64,000 nucleotides of DNA from the NCBI RefSeq assembly GCF_044788715.1, contig NZ_CP173170.1:3720001-3784000 (forward strand). Direction: 5' to 3'. Below are positions 1 to 9,744 of this stretch, piece by piece (within the stretch, counting starts at the first letter, position 1; every line of letters starts with the position of its first letter). The notes beneath the pieces are model-generated. The model saw only the letters and a program-made list of their open reading frames with translations. It was not told the DNA's origin and did not search any database. This DNA comes from Methylotuvimicrobium sp018830325. Lineage in GTDB: Bacteria; Pseudomonadota; Gammaproteobacteria; Methylococcales; Methylomonadaceae. The position numbers were made by a program, and so were the translations under genes.

Positions 1-1633
1 TATCTCCAAAGTTAATTGGGATATTCAATGACAACGGAGCAATAAAGTCACAAGCTCTATTGGTTGTTACTCCCTCATCCAAAACTTTATCCGTTTCACC
101 GGCCAAATACTCTACATATTGAGCGGCAAGCGATAGCGGGTTACCAAAATCATCCAAACCGCCTACGCCAGGGTCGCCATCCGGGTCCGCAACACCGGTA
201 TTAAAGTAACCGAAGTCCATCAGCTTAGGGCTACTTAGACCGCCTTGGGTCGTATCGCGAGTAACCGTGTTGCCGTATTTATTAATGCCGGCCGAGGCGG
301 CGCCGCTAAAAGGCCCCATGCCGTTAGGTCCAAGTTTATCGATAATCATTGCATTGGTTACTACCGCCGCTGTCGACAATGTCGGGCCGGCATGACAAAG
401 ATTGCAATGCGCCAACTCCATTACGGCAATACCTCGTTTAGCGGATTCACCAATACACTCGGCCAACGGCTCGAAAGTTGCCGGATCACGCGGACAGGTA
501 TCGATGGGCGCCTGGTCGGAAATCAAAGTCGCCTGATAGAGCTGTAATGCAATACCGAAAAACATTGAAAAATTGGCTTCGGCTTGATCGTAAGCCTGCT
601 GACCGGGCCGACCGCCAAATGGGCCGGTGCGTGAAAAAGACCAATATTTTTGGTTAAACGACTTTTTAACCATATCCTTATAGGTAGTATTGAGGCCGGG
701 CTGCAGACTCTCCGGAGAACTCAACGTCAAATTAAGCGGCGCAAAAACGCTATCTTCATGATGAACCTTTTGGTACTGCAAAGGCTTTCTTGACAACAAT
801 TTTCTGCCGATATCCGGCCATGTTCTATTACGGCAACTCATCTCTACTGAATTCAAAGGCGGCGCTATCGCCTGCGAAGCCAATGATGAATTTTCAAGGC
901 TTAACCGCTGTTTTTTTACTTTTCTTGCACTAACCTTCACCCAAACACCGGCATCGGGGTCTCGATTTCCCCAAGGACTGCTACCATTGAAGATATCATT
1001 GGCACGACCGTCCCAGAAGTTTCTATGATTGAAAACCGCATTGATGACGGTAGGCGCATTTCTCGGCACGACGCGTCGGGTGCCGACATTGTTGACATGA
1101 AACACCGGATCGGCTTCTCGACTACATTCGTCGTTTATACCCCTCAACCTGGAAACGCCGGTAAACTCTCCGCTAAACGTACCGGACGATCCAACGACAT
1201 CGTCACTGCTAAAAGCTACACCACTATTACGATCGAAAGGGTTGTTAAACCGATGAAAGGGAAAATCATCCCGGTTCAATGTGTGATTAGCCCCGCCCAA
1301 ACCGGATGCAGTAACATTAAAAATTTGCCCTGACGGTTTACTGCTATTGTCGCCTGGGTTCAACTGATGCCTTACTCTGACATCCGCTCCGGCATGAAAA
1401 TGACAAGAACCGCAAGCCATGCCGTCACTGCCGACATTGACGTCCCAAAACAACGCCTTACCCAAAGCAATTGCCATGTCTTTATCAACGACTATCGGGT
1501 CGGGACCATCCACCAAACCAGGAACCGGAGGCACCGCCGCATCGGTCAACGGAGACGGGACCGGACCATGGGCAAAGGCTATTTGTGTCGCCACCAATAA
1601 ATAACCCGATATCAGTTTATTCATAAATCTCAT
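1..1633 (-). CDS. Large di-heme cytochrome c peroxidase-like protein, 3' part outside window
   Basis: The reverse strand is open in one frame from an ATG at 1633 to the left edge (544 codons visible), so the C-terminus is missing. The N-terminus is a signal peptide ending near AFAHG, implying export. Two c-type heme motifs are visible: CGSCH at residues 74-78 and CNLCH at 410-414. The FWDGRAND stretch and this arrangement fit the cytochrome c peroxidase/MauG superfamily, which reduces peroxide or oxidises protein side chains in the periplasm or on the cell surface. The 336 residues between hemes are far more than in classical di-heme peroxidases, resembling the large surface-associated peroxidases known from methanotrophs; that assignment is inference. 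A GGTGA Shine-Dalgarno-like sequence lies 8 bases before ATG 1633; an in-frame ATG at 1624 is a weaker alternative. Confidence 0.8.
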   Translation of the reverse strand, partial: MRFMNKLISGYLLVATQIAFAHGPVPSPLTDAAVPPVPGLVDGPDPIVVDKDMAIALGKALFWDVNVGSDGMACGSCHFHAGADVRVRHQLNPGDNSSKPSGQIFNVTASGLGGANHTLNRDDFPFHRFNNPFDRNSGVAFSSDDVVGSSGTFSGEFTGVSRLRGINDECSREADPVFHVNNVGTRRVVPRNAPTVINAVFNHRNFWDGRANDIFNGSSPWGNRDPDAGVWVKVSARKVKKQRLSLENSSLASQAIAPPLNSVEMSCRNRTWPDIGRKLLSRKPLQYQKVHHEDSVFAPLNLTLSSPESLQPGLNTTYKDMVKKSFNQKYWSFSRTGPFGGRPGQQAYDQAEANFSMFFGIALQLYQATLISDQAPIDTCPRDPATFEPLAECIGESAKRGIAVMELAHCNLCHAGPTLSTAAVVTNAMIIDKLGPNGMGPFSGAASAGINKYGNTVTRDTTQGGLSSPKLMDFGYFNTGVADPDGDPGVGGLDDFGNPLSLAAQYVEYLAGETDKVLDEGVTTNRACDFIAPLSLNIPINFGD

Positions 1634-1717
1634 TTAAAATTCACCGTTTTTATTATCCGTCAAATCTAAAAAAACTCGGCCCCCCGAAAATTTTCGAGAG
1701 ACTCGCTCAACATATTA

Positions 1718-1991
1718 CCTGATTAGCAAGTTTCTTCAGTTAAAGCCCAAAGATCAGCATATCCCTAGCAGGACGGGGCTCACAAGCTATGCGCGTCAAG
1801 CTAAAAACGGCCAACCCACATCAAGCTTTTTCCCCAGCTCCAGCTTGGGAAAAACACCCCGGAAGCTAGAGCTTCCTGAACAGGTTACCCAAGCTGGAAC
1901 TTGGGTAACAGCATATTGTAGTTTGTGCGACTACGACTGGCCCCTGCGCGGACACTTGGCTTCGGCAAGCTGAAGCATCTTGCTAATCAGC
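1718..1991. mobile_element. MITE-like element, family A, copy 1
   Basis: Terminal inverted repeats begin CTGATTAGCAAG and continue to CTTCAG, reading inward from 1719 and from 1990 on the other strand. The element is flanked by a perfect 8-bp direct repeat ACATATTA at 1710-1717 and 1992-1999. It contains no coding frame, but has internal palindromes of the CCCAAGCT/AGCTTGGG type. A second copy with the same ends lies at 30346-30687. It is probably a non-autonomous element mobilised by a transposase encoded elsewhere. Confidence 0.8.
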
Positions 1992-2200
1992 ACATATTAT
2001 TTGCGCGCAATCTTTAGTGAACAACGATATGAAGTCAAACATTGCACAAAAACTACAACCCTTAATCGAACAAGGTTATCAGCAAGAACCTAGCCATAAC
2101 CACATTTATTTTATATCTCATAGGTTTACTAGAATAATTAGCTCGAGCTCCTTTCAAATCTCAGATAATAAATAAGCGATATGCCCTTATTTTTAATAAA

Positions 2201-2220
2201 TTGTGTGATATGACGCACAT
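2201..2220. promoter_or_regulatory. Possible operator half-site of the TGTG..ATATGAC..CACA type
   Basis: TGTGTGATATGACGCACA resembles the right arm of the palindromic sites at 29901, 30231, 33280 and 42951. It lies about 570 bases upstream of the cytochrome gene start (1633) and just after the sulfotransferase stop codon. Only one clear arm is present, so this is weaker than the other four. Confidence 0.35.
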
Positions 2221-2237
2221 TGAAGCAAAAAGACAGC

Positions 2238-3773
2238 CTATTCCTGCCGCAAATCATAATGAAACGCCTTAATGTAAGGATCTAGTACGTCAATGATCGA
2301 GTCAAACTCGGACTCATAGTTTTTCCACCGCGCCAGTGACGATTGATAAAGGGGCTTGGATACTTGATTAAAACTCGGACTAACGATTATTTTTTTCGAC
2401 GCATTTTTATGAAATTCAATAGCCTTCTCCTCCCAGCTCAAGCCCAAAAAATCAAAGACCGGCCTAAATGTCGCTTCAAACTGCAATACCGCATCTTCAT
2501 AGCGAAATTCGATCCACTCAAGCGTTAACGATTGCTTGATAGATATCCACCAATCCATGACTGCCGCATAAAATTCTGCTGTCGACCGCCAATCAAGCAA
2601 ATGCACAGTCGCCGGCGTAGGAGTCATCACTTGCATAAAGCAGCTCAAGCAAATATCGCGTGGATCGCGCGTCACAAATATCACTTTTGCATCGGGAAAT
2701 ACGCAATTAATCAAACCAATATCGATCGTGTTCATGGTCGTTTTATCTAGAAACATTTTGCTACCGATATCATCGCCAAATCGACCTTGCGCTCGTCTCC
2801 AATAAAACGCTCGCAATTCTTTTATTGCCGACAAATCCAGCGCTTTCAGTTGTTCCGGCGTCGTACCCTGATATCCCGATATACGATTGAGTTCATTTCT
2901 TAACGCAACAATTAAATCAGGCTCGTCCGCCACCAAAATATCGCCGTGCGTACCGATAACCTCTTGACTCAACGTAGTCCCCGAGCGCATAAAGCCCATC
3001 AAAAATACCGGCGCCCTCAACTCCTGTTTAAACTCGTCCACCGACCAACGCCCTAAAAGCTCTCGATCAAAGCCCGCTTTATTTGCTGCCAGCATGTTCG
3101 GAACCAAAAGCTCATTTTGCTTGTTTATTTCAGGCAATCGTTTCGCAAAACCGGCCGCGACGTGCAAATGTTCAAAGACTTGGTCATATAGCCCCTCTTT
3201 ATCGAGCAACTTGGCTAGCTCTTTATGGGCCCGGTATTTTTCTTCGGCACTAAACGACGCGCGTAAGACTTTTTCAAGACGTATCTTCGCCGAATCCACT
3301 CGACCCTCTGCCGCTTCTAGGGTCGCTAACAAGATATTCAACACCATATTCTCAGGCGCTAATTTTAGGGCTCGCTTTCCTGCAGTTAACGCATCACGCC
3401 CTTGATTGAGTCTCGAATAGGCTAATGAAAGCAACTGAAAACCCCTAACTTCATTAGGCTTAATTTGTACCGTGCTTTTGAGCAAATCAAGAGAGCCTTC
3501 GTAATCATTCCAAAACTGCAATTGCTCGGCTAGCATCACCAATTCCTTAGTATCTCTTTTCTTTTTAGCCTTTTTTTCTAAAAAACGACCTGCCAAACGC
3601 AGATAGGCCAATCCATCCTTGATTCGCCCATGCCAACATTGCGCCTGTCCAAAGCAAGCAAGCGACTGAGCATCTTTCGGATCCTCTTTAACAGCTAATT
3701 CAAACCATTTAATCGCCTCTTCAGTATTCCGCGCTTGGATTGCGGCTTGACCGCGACTTAAATAATCGTTCAT
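2238..3773 (-). CDS. TPR-containing sulfotransferase family protein
   Basis: The 511-residue protein has tetratricopeptide-like helical repeats over roughly the first 240 residues and a PAPS-dependent sulfotransferase domain after residue 250. The 5'-phosphosulfate binding loop is visible as GFMRSGTTLSQ, and a 3'-phosphate binding segment as VIFVTRDPRDICLS. The family transfers sulfate from PAPS to a carbohydrate, lipid or protein acceptor; the TPRs may bind that partner. The acceptor cannot be read from sequence. No signal peptide is seen, so it probably acts in the cytoplasm or at the inner membrane. It is monocistronic, and its 3' end faces a MITE-bearing intergenic region. TPR-sulfotransferases often accompany surface polysaccharide or exosortase systems, consistent with the VPLPA-CTERM genes further right, but that link is inference. 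Confidence 0.85.
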   Translation of the reverse strand: MNDYLSRGQAAIQARNTEEAIKWFELAVKEDPKDAQSLACFGQAQCWHGRIKDGLAYLRLAGRFLEKKAKKKRDTKELVMLAEQLQFWNDYEGSLDLLKSTVQIKPNEVRGFQLLSLAYSRLNQGRDALTAGKRALKLAPENMVLNILLATLEAAEGRVDSAKIRLEKVLRASFSAEEKYRAHKELAKLLDKEGLYDQVFEHLHVAAGFAKRLPEINKQNELLVPNMLAANKAGFDRELLGRWSVDEFKQELRAPVFLMGFMRSGTTLSQEVIGTHGDILVADEPDLIVALRNELNRISGYQGTTPEQLKALDLSAIKELRAFYWRRAQGRFGDDIGSKMFLDKTTMNTIDIGLINCVFPDAKVIFVTRDPRDICLSCFMQVMTPTPATVHLLDWRSTAEFYAAVMDWWISIKQSLTLEWIEFRYEDAVLQFEATFRPVFDFLGLSWEEKAIEFHKNASKKIIVSPSFNQVSKPLYQSSLARWKNYESEFDSIIDVLDPYIKAFHYDLRQE

Positions 3774-4809
3774 AACATCTTCTATCCTTACTATGAAAGT
3801 TTGTAGATATAGACTCTTTATCTAATTTTTCGATATGCAAAAGCTCAGCAACAAAATACCGCACCCTCCTTACGCCTCGAATTTTCATTTGCAGAGGAGA
3901 TGGACGGGCCTTCATGAATGTTACTTTGACTGCCGTTACAGTTTGGATTTAATGACAAAACCCGGAAACAGGCATTTTTCACACCATGAGCGCTTGATTT
4001 AAGAAGGCATTTGTTACTATCCATCGCAAATAACGAGAGCAAAATAGCCTATGTTTACTATAGGCATCCGAAAAAGGCGGATTCTTGGGGAATACAACGC
4101 TAAACTATCACCGCCTCTGAATAATCAAAGCATATTAATTAAACTATGTTATTTAACGACTCATGCAGCTTTTCCCTCACCATTGCTCATTTAGGATTCA
4201 CGCTTTAGCGCCAGCATGGATTAGCCGAAACAGCGACGCTATCTACATAAGCAATGATTTACGGATTTATGTGAAGTTTTGGCCTTAATTTTGCTGTTTA
4301 AATTTAGTTAAACTTCATGCCTCGCTAATCTCATGACCGTAAGCCTGTCGAAATTACCATTCAATTTTTACCCAAAGCAAAATGAACAAGCTCTATACCC
4401 TCAGCAAAGGCTATGTTCGCGTTAATAGTTGAAATTAATACGACACCAATGTCGAAACTTGAAGACTGTTGGGTACACTTTGCGTACCACAGCAGTCCCA
4501 CCCGTAGTTTAACATGCCCTCATGTATTGCCTTGTGCTGACGCTAGGTACACGCAGCATACCCTACAATTCACTTTGGATTTATAAGTGCTCCGGTAGTG
4601 GCGGATGTTTTCAACGATTACCGCATACATAGCCTTTTTAAACCAATCGCAGAAAGCCTATTGCAAAACATTTGTAACATTTACAATTAACAATAGCCTT
4701 ACTTATCGCCGATCACACCATGATTTATTAGAACTCTACCTTTTATAGCTCTTGTCCTTAGCTATACTTTCAATCACTTCTTTACCTAATAATGCAACGG
4801 AAACTTTAA
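3774..4809. other. Long intergenic region with MITE family C copy 1
   Basis: No credible gene in either strand over about 1 kb; the short frames here lack ribosome sites and family features. The region between the divergent sulfotransferase and TPR-lipoprotein genes should hold both promoters. A 230-bp inverted-repeat element occupies 4407-4636. Confidence 0.6.
4407..4636. mobile_element. MITE-like element, family C, copy 1
   Basis: The ends are imperfect inverted repeats: AAGGCTATGTTCGCGTTAAT on the left, and on the opposite strand at the right AAGGCTATGTATGCGGTAAT. The interior carries GGGTAC..GTACC and GTACAC..GCATACCC segments shared with the copy at 34800-35018. No target duplication is visible for this copy, suggesting it is older. 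Confidence 0.65.
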
Positions 4810-7704
4810 ATGAAACTACGCAAACCTACTCGATTGTTACTGCTGATGAGCGTGCTGCTTCTTGCCGCGTGCGGGAGTGCCGAAGATCGCGAACAAAAAT
4901 ATCTGGAAAAAGCTCAATCTTTTTTCGACCAAGATAACTTCGATAAAGCGCGTGTCGAATTAAAAAACGTACTGCAAATCAACCCCAAAAATTCTGATGC
5001 CGCTTATATCCTTGCCAAAGTCGAAGAAAAGGACCAAAACTGGCAAAAAGTATTCGGCCTTCTATCCTCGGTCGTCGAGTCGAATCCGGACCACTACGAA
5101 GCGCAACTGCTGCTTGGCAAACTATTTCTGGTTAGCGGCAATGCTGAACAAGCCGAGGAAAAAGCCGACCTAGTATTGGCGAAACAACCGGACTATGCCG
5201 ACGCGCTCGCGTTAAAAGCGGCTATTTTTTTACGAAAAAACGATAACGCACAAGCCAAGGAACTTTTGAACAAGGCACTGACCTTAGAACCCGGCCATCA
5301 AGAAGCAACGATGCTGATGGTTAAGATCTACGGCGACGAGAAAAAACTGCCTGAAGCGCTCGAAGCCATCGATACGGCTTTAGCTCAGAATCCCAAGGCA
5401 ATTAGCCTATCCTTGATCAAAATCAACATACTTAATGCTCAAGGCGACAAAGCATCGGCAGAACGGGAAATGGTTTCGTTAGTCGACCGTTTTCCGGATA
5501 AACAAGAACTCTACATAGGCTTAGCGAAGTTTTATACCGCCGATAAACGTCTTGACGAAGCGGAGCAAGTCTTGAACAAAATGATCGCCCAATTCCCGGA
5601 CGAAGAATCGCCGAAATTGGCAATGGTGGATTTTTTGATCGCACAACGCGGTAAAGAGGTTGCCGAACAAAAGCTGCAAGACTTGATCCAACAAAATCCG
5701 AAAAACTTCAGCTACCGTTTTGCGATGCTTAAGATTTACCAAGACCAGCCCGATCAAGTCAAAGACATCCTCAATAAAATTGTCGCCGACGATCCGATTG
5801 GAAAAGACGGGCTCGAAGCCAAAAACCGTTTGGCCGCTCTTGCCTTGAAGGAGAAAGATCTAACCACGGCCCGCAGCTTGGTGGATGAAGTCATCGAAGC
5901 TGACCAGCGCAACAATGCCGCGTTGTTGATGCGCGCCGGCTTGCTGCTGCAAGACAAGCAATTCGATGGGGCGACCGCCGATTTAAGAACCGTTTTGAGA
6001 GACGCCCCCGATTCGGAACGAGCCTTGTTATTGCTAGCGAGCACGCATCTGCAAAACGGCAAGATCGATTTGGCCAAAGAGTCGCTCGAAAAAGTTCTTG
6101 CCGTCAATCCCAAAAACCTTTCTGCCGCCAAAGACTTGGCTAGATTAATGGTGCGCAATAAACAGGAGGACGCAGCAATAGAATTATTGAGCAAAATGCG
6201 TACTCAATTCGATAAAGACACCGATTTAACCATCATGATGGCCGATCTATACGCCCAGCAGAAAAAATGGAACAAAGCCGAAGAAACCGCCCGGTTGTTG
6301 TTCGATAACGAAGAAAAACCGGAATTAGGCCACTTCAAACTCGGTCAGCTTTACATGGCGCAAGGCAAAACCCAAGAAGCGACCGAGGCATTTAAAAAGA
6401 CGCTTGAAATCAAACCATTTGCTATGGACGCAGTGAGCGGCTTGGTCTCAAGCTATTTAGCGCGCAAAGAAGTCAAACAGGCTGAAAAAGTGCTCGACGA
6501 TGCCTTGGCAAAACAACCGGAAAACGGCGCATTCTTGGCGATGCGCGGACAATTGTACCTACAGGATAAGCAATTCGAAAAAGGCGAAAGTCTCTTTAAA
6601 AAAGTCGTCGAACTCTACCCCGAGTTCGAACAAGGCTATTTGGATTTGGCGTCGGCCTATTTGAGACAGCAACAGATCGATAAGGCCATCGAAGTCTACG
6701 AAAACGGACTTACGGCCCTCTCCGATAAAGGCGCTAAAGTCGCCAACCAACTGATAGAATTGTACGGAAATCAAAAAAACTGGGAGAAAGCCGAAGCCAC
6801 CGCAAAAAAACTGCTTGAAATGTCGGAAAACAAAGATTTGGCCTATTTCCGCCTCGGACAAATTTATATGGCGCAAGGGAAATCGCAAGAAGCGACCGAT
6901 GCTTTGAAGAAAGCCCTGGAAATCAAACCACTGGCTGTCGACGTCGTTAGCGCTCTGGCTTCCAGCTATATGGCTAGACAAGAAGTCGCGGAAGCGGAAA
7001 AGCTGTTGGACGACGTACTGGCCAAGCAGCCTGAAAACGGAACCTTCCTCGCGCTTCGCGGCGAATTGCATCTACACAATAAACAATTCGAACAAGGCGA
7101 AAAACATTTCGAAAAAGTCGTCAAGCTCTATCCGAAATTCGAAAAGGGTTATCATGATCTCGCTTCGGCCTATATGAGATCAGAGCAGACCGACAAAGCA
7201 ATCAAAGTCTATCAAGACGGCCTTAAAGTTTTACCGGACAGCGTTCAGTTGCTGATGGGTAGCGCCGCGATCAACGAACTGTCGAAAAACCCAGACGCCG
7301 CGATCGAAGCTTATGAAAAAGTGCTGAAGATCAAACCGGACGTTACCCTGGCGACTAACAATCTGGCGGCCTTGCTGACAAATAAAGGCGATGATGCCAG
7401 CCTAAAACGGGCCTTCGACCTGGCTCAAGCCTTGAAGGAATCCGACGCACCGTCGTTCATGGACACCTACGGCTGGCTCAATTATCTAAAAGGCAACTAC
7501 GACGAAGCTTTGAAACACCTGGAAAAAGCCGTCGCTAAGGAAGCCCGGATACCGGACTTGCACTATCACTTGGGCATGACTTATCTGAAAAAAGGCCGGA
7601 AAGCGGATGCCATAAAAGCGCTGGAAAAAGCGCTCGAAGGGGATACGGCTTTCGAAGGCAGGGAAGAAGCCAAAGCCGAACTGGATAAGCTGAAAGCGAA
7701 ATAG
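4810..7704 (+). CDS. PrsT-like tetratricopeptide repeat lipoprotein
   Basis: This 964-residue protein begins with a lipoprotein signal peptide (lipobox LLAAC, Cys at about residue 21) and consists almost entirely of tandem TPR units to the C-terminus. Architecture, length and the C-terminal LAALL..TYGWLNYLKGNYDEAL..LHYHLGM pattern resemble PrsT, the TPR lipoprotein of exosortase (PEP-CTERM) systems; I treat this as likely rather than certain. It should sit in the periplasm, anchored to a membrane, as a protein-interaction scaffold. Bases 6268-6720 and 6781-7233 encode two copies of a 151-residue block offset by exactly 171 codons, a recent internal duplication. ATG 4810 is preceded by a GGAAA-type ribosome site. 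No exosortase or prsK/prsR gene lies in the window, so the partner genes must be elsewhere. Confidence 0.75.
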   Translation: MKLRKPTRLLLLMSVLLLAACGSAEDREQKYLEKAQSFFDQDNFDKARVELKNVLQINPKNSDAAYILAKVEEKDQNWQKVFGLLSSVVESNPDHYEAQLLLGKLFLVSGNAEQAEEKADLVLAKQPDYADALALKAAIFLRKNDNAQAKELLNKALTLEPGHQEATMLMVKIYGDEKKLPEALEAIDTALAQNPKAISLSLIKINILNAQGDKASAEREMVSLVDRFPDKQELYIGLAKFYTADKRLDEAEQVLNKMIAQFPDEESPKLAMVDFLIAQRGKEVAEQKLQDLIQQNPKNFSYRFAMLKIYQDQPDQVKDILNKIVADDPIGKDGLEAKNRLAALALKEKDLTTARSLVDEVIEADQRNNAALLMRAGLLLQDKQFDGATADLRTVLRDAPDSERALLLLASTHLQNGKIDLAKESLEKVLAVNPKNLSAAKDLARLMVRNKQEDAAIELLSKMRTQFDKDTDLTIMMADLYAQQKKWNKAEETARLLFDNEEKPELGHFKLGQLYMAQGKTQEATEAFKKTLEIKPFAMDAVSGLVSSYLARKEVKQAEKVLDDALAKQPENGAFLAMRGQLYLQDKQFEKGESLFKKVVELYPEFEQGYLDLASAYLRQQQIDKAIEVYENGLTALSDKGAKVANQLIELYGNQKNWEKAEATAKKLLEMSENKDLAYFRLGQIYMAQGKSQEATDALKKALEIKPLAVDVVSALASSYMARQEVAEAEKLLDDVLAKQPENGTFLALRGELHLHNKQFEQGEKHFEKVVKLYPKFEKGYHDLASAYMRSEQTDKAIKVYQDGLKVLPDSVQLLMGSAAINELSKNPDAAIEAYEKVLKIKPDVTLATNNLAALLTNKGDDASLKRAFDLAQALKESDAPSFMDTYGWLNYLKGNYDEALKHLEKAVAKEARIPDLHYHLGMTYLKKGRKADAIKALEKALEGDTAFEGREEAKAELDKLKAK

Positions 7705-8211
7705 AGGGTTGAGCGTTAGCGGTAAGCGGGGCTATCGGGAAGCCTTGTATGGACTGTTTGCGCTCATTCCGAAGCTTCGGTCGGGAAATAGCGCCGGCTT
7801 CCCGAGTCTCAGTCGCGACAACGAAGCGTCGCGAATGGCTTGTTCTTTCGCTCCTTCCCAAGCTCTAGCTTGGGAAGGCAGAAACCGGAAGCTCTAGCTT
7901 CCCGAGACTTGTCCGGCCAATTGAATTTGGCTCGGTTGTTAACACTTCAAACGATGGAGCATTAAATACATCGGCTACATCTTTTCCTTTGTACCGCGAA
8001 GCTAGAGCTTCACGCATCGATTTCCCAAGCTGGAGCTTGGGAAACAGCGAAAAAATCTGCCCTGCTGCCGAACCTGTCAATCGAGTTACCGAGCCCTCCG
8101 TAAAATAGGGAAGTTATTTACGACCAAATCCTTAGCTTGATGCGTATAGTGGGAATCCCCGAGCCGGCGCTTAGGAACAAGACGATGGGTGACCTCGGTT
8201 TCCCGACTGGA
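7705..8211. repeat. Intergenic REP-like palindromes (CCCAAGCT/AGCTTGGG and GGAAGCT/AGCTTCC)
   Basis: The region after the TPR lipoprotein has no gene. It contains short palindromes around 7853-7913 (CCCAAGCTCTAGCTTGGG and GGAAGCTCTAGCTTCC) and 7999-8043 (GAAGCTAGAGCTTC and CCCAAGCTGGAGCTTGGG). The same motifs recur near 1840-1913, 30467-30602, 33558-33608, 35657-35708 and 48112-48131. They could form hairpins in the 3' end of the upstream mRNA. Confidence 0.7.
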
Positions 8212-8589
8212 TTAAAAAAACCGCACCGCAGCAATCGTTAGACCCGCGCAGCTCACAATAAAACCGACTAGCCACAGAAAATGCCGATCGTGACGCTTAA
8301 GCATTTCATCAAAACGCTTATCGATTTGTTCAAAACGTTTGTCGACTTGTTCAAAACGCTTTTCGATTTGTTCAAAACGTTTGTCGACTTGTTCAAAACG
8401 CTTCTGAGTCATCTCAAAACCTTGCATCATCAACTCCCGTTGATGCTTAAGCTCCTCCTCTACCCGAACAATTCGTTCACGAAGCTCAAGCTCATAACGG
8501 ACATTGGCATTAACCAGCTCCGGACGGGCGGCAATACTCTGATCAATCAGCCTTTGAATTTCTATTAAATCTTCTTGCGCAAGCGCCAT
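8212..8589 (-). CDS. Coiled-coil membrane-anchored protein with heptad repeats (paralogue of 35066-35497)
   Basis: I choose ATG 8589, giving 125 residues, because the protein then starts MALAQED exactly like its paralogue and a GGAG ribosome site lies 8 bases upstream; a longer frame to 8658 exists. The middle is an uninterrupted coiled coil of KRFEQVD/KRFEQIE heptads (about residues 50-95), followed by one C-terminal transmembrane helix. The DNA under the heptads is a 21/42-bp tandem repeat. No catalytic motif is seen. Such short tail-anchored coiled coils are often annotated as hypothetical; a scaffold or tether role is possible but unproven. It lies alone between repeat-rich spacers, with no operon partner. 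Confidence 0.65.
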   Translation of the reverse strand: MALAQEDLIEIQRLIDQSIAARPELVNANVRYELELRERIVRVEEELKHQRELMMQGFEMTQKRFEQVDKRFEQIEKRFEQVDKRFEQIDKRFDEMLKRHDRHFLWLVGFIVSCAGLTIAAVRFF

Positions 8590-8758
8590 CTCAATGGCTC
8601 CATGAAAACTTGAATAATCGCTATAGTAAGCTACAACAGATATCAAAAACAACATCATGCGTCATTTCCTGTATTACTGAATGGTGCCGAAACATGGAAT
8701 CAAAAGAAATTGTCAACAATAAAGCCTAACTTTGTTTTTTTCATCATTCACCGTTTAC

Positions 8759-8968
8759 CCTAAAAAGATCATTTGAGTGTATCAAACTACCGTTCGCCCT
8801 GAGCCCCTTCGGCTGCGCTCAGGAGGGCCCCTTCGGCTAGGCTCAGGAGAGCCTTGTCGAATGGTAAACGATAGTTTGAGACTTCACCAAGCCGGTGAAA
8901 GTGTTGTAGACCCTTCATGCTTCGACTTGGCTCAGCACGAACGGTCTATGCCAACTGCTCTTTCTTGG
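8759..8968. mobile_element. MITE-like element, family B, copy 1
   Basis: It begins CCTAAAAAGATCA and ends AACTGCTCTTTCTTGG, inverted-repeat ends shared with three other copies. It is flanked by a perfect 5-bp duplication TTTAC at 8754-8758 and 8969-8973. The interior carries the CCTGAGC..CCTTCGGCTGCGCTCAGG palindromes and a GTGTTGTAGACC segment, in inverted internal order relative to the copies at 19050 and 55956. Confidence 0.8.
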
Positions 8969-9042
8969 TTTACTACTTACTGCTTACTTCTTTCCCTTTT
9001 CCCCTTTAAAATTAACCTACATCCAGCCTAATCCATACTCCC

Positions 9043-9741
9043 ATGCCTCCAACCAGCAACGAAACCTTCATCGAACTCAACGGACTAACCAAAAACTACA
9101 GCGAATCGGGACGGCCCGTTACGATTTTCGATAACCTGCAGTTATCAGTAAAACGCGGGGAATTGTTGGTTTTGTTGGGGCGGAGCGGCTCGGGAAAATC
9201 GACTTTGTTGAACTTGCTCGGCGGTATCGACAGGCCCGATAGCGGCCGTATCGTTATTGACGGTATCGATCTGACCGTGCTCTCGGAACATCGGCGCACC
9301 TTGTTTCGCCGACATCATATCGGTTTCGTGTTTCAATCCTATCAATTGATACCGACGTTGACGGTGTTGGAAAATTTATTGTTGCCTTTGGAATTGATCC
9401 GGCGCATAACTAGAAAAGACCAAGACAAGGCAACCGATTTATTGAACTCTCTGGGATTGTCCGATCGGCTCGATACCTATCCCGACCGACTTTCCGGCGG
9501 CGAACAACAACGCGTCGCGATTGCTCGCGCGCTGATTCACGATCCGGGATTGGTTCTGGCCGACGAACCGACCGGTAATCTGGATTTACAAACCGGTCAA
9601 CAGGTCATGTCATTATTGGATAAACTGGTTCGGCAAAGCGGAAAAACGCTGATACTTGCCACGCATAGCCGTGAAGTCATGGGCATCGCCGACCGTATTT
9701 TGACCATCCGCGACCATGCATTGATCGAAACCGACGATTAA
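9043..9741 (+). CDS. ABC transporter ATP-binding protein (LolD/MacB-type)
   Basis: A 232-residue ATPase with all core motifs: Walker A GRSGSGKST at residues 46-54, Q-loop in FVFQSYQL, signature LSGGEQQR, Walker B LVLADEPT and the switch His in ATHS. The sequence class is that of ATPases partnering FtsX-type permeases (LolD, MacB, YbbA/AttE). It is followed after 3 bases by an FtsX-type permease and then by an AttH-like protein, so the three form one operon. Such systems work mechanically on periplasmic lipoproteins, lipids or toxins rather than as classical importers. The substrate here is not identifiable from sequence. Start ATG 9043 follows closely on a family B MITE ending at 8968, which may carry or displace promoter elements. 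Confidence 0.9.
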   Translation: MPPTSNETFIELNGLTKNYSESGRPVTIFDNLQLSVKRGELLVLLGRSGSGKSTLLNLLGGIDRPDSGRIVIDGIDLTVLSEHRRTLFRRHHIGFVFQSYQLIPTLTVLENLLLPLELIRRITRKDQDKATDLLNSLGLSDRLDTYPDRLSGGEQQRVAIARALIHDPGLVLADEPTGNLDLQTGQQVMSLLDKLVRQSGKTLILATHSREVMGIADRILTIRDHALIETDD

Positions 9742-9744
9742 CCC

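Larger units (their letters stand above)
1634..2237. other. Intergenic region holding MITE family A copy 1 and a possible operator
   Basis: No gene is supported here. About 275 bases are a MITE-like element (1718-1991). A TGTGTGATATGACGCACA-like motif sits at 2201-2220. The rest is AT-rich and probably contains the promoter of the cytochrome gene starting at 1633. Confidence 0.6.

Noticed and set aside
5432..7071. Several open frames on the strand opposite the TPR lipoprotein gene
   Set aside because: They are shadows of the long coding frame, lack ribosome sites and have no family features.
8281..8568. Repetitive LIDLFKTFVDLFKT-type frame on the plus strand
   Set aside because: It is the antisense of the heptad-repeat coding region; the same artefact appears opposite 35066-35497.
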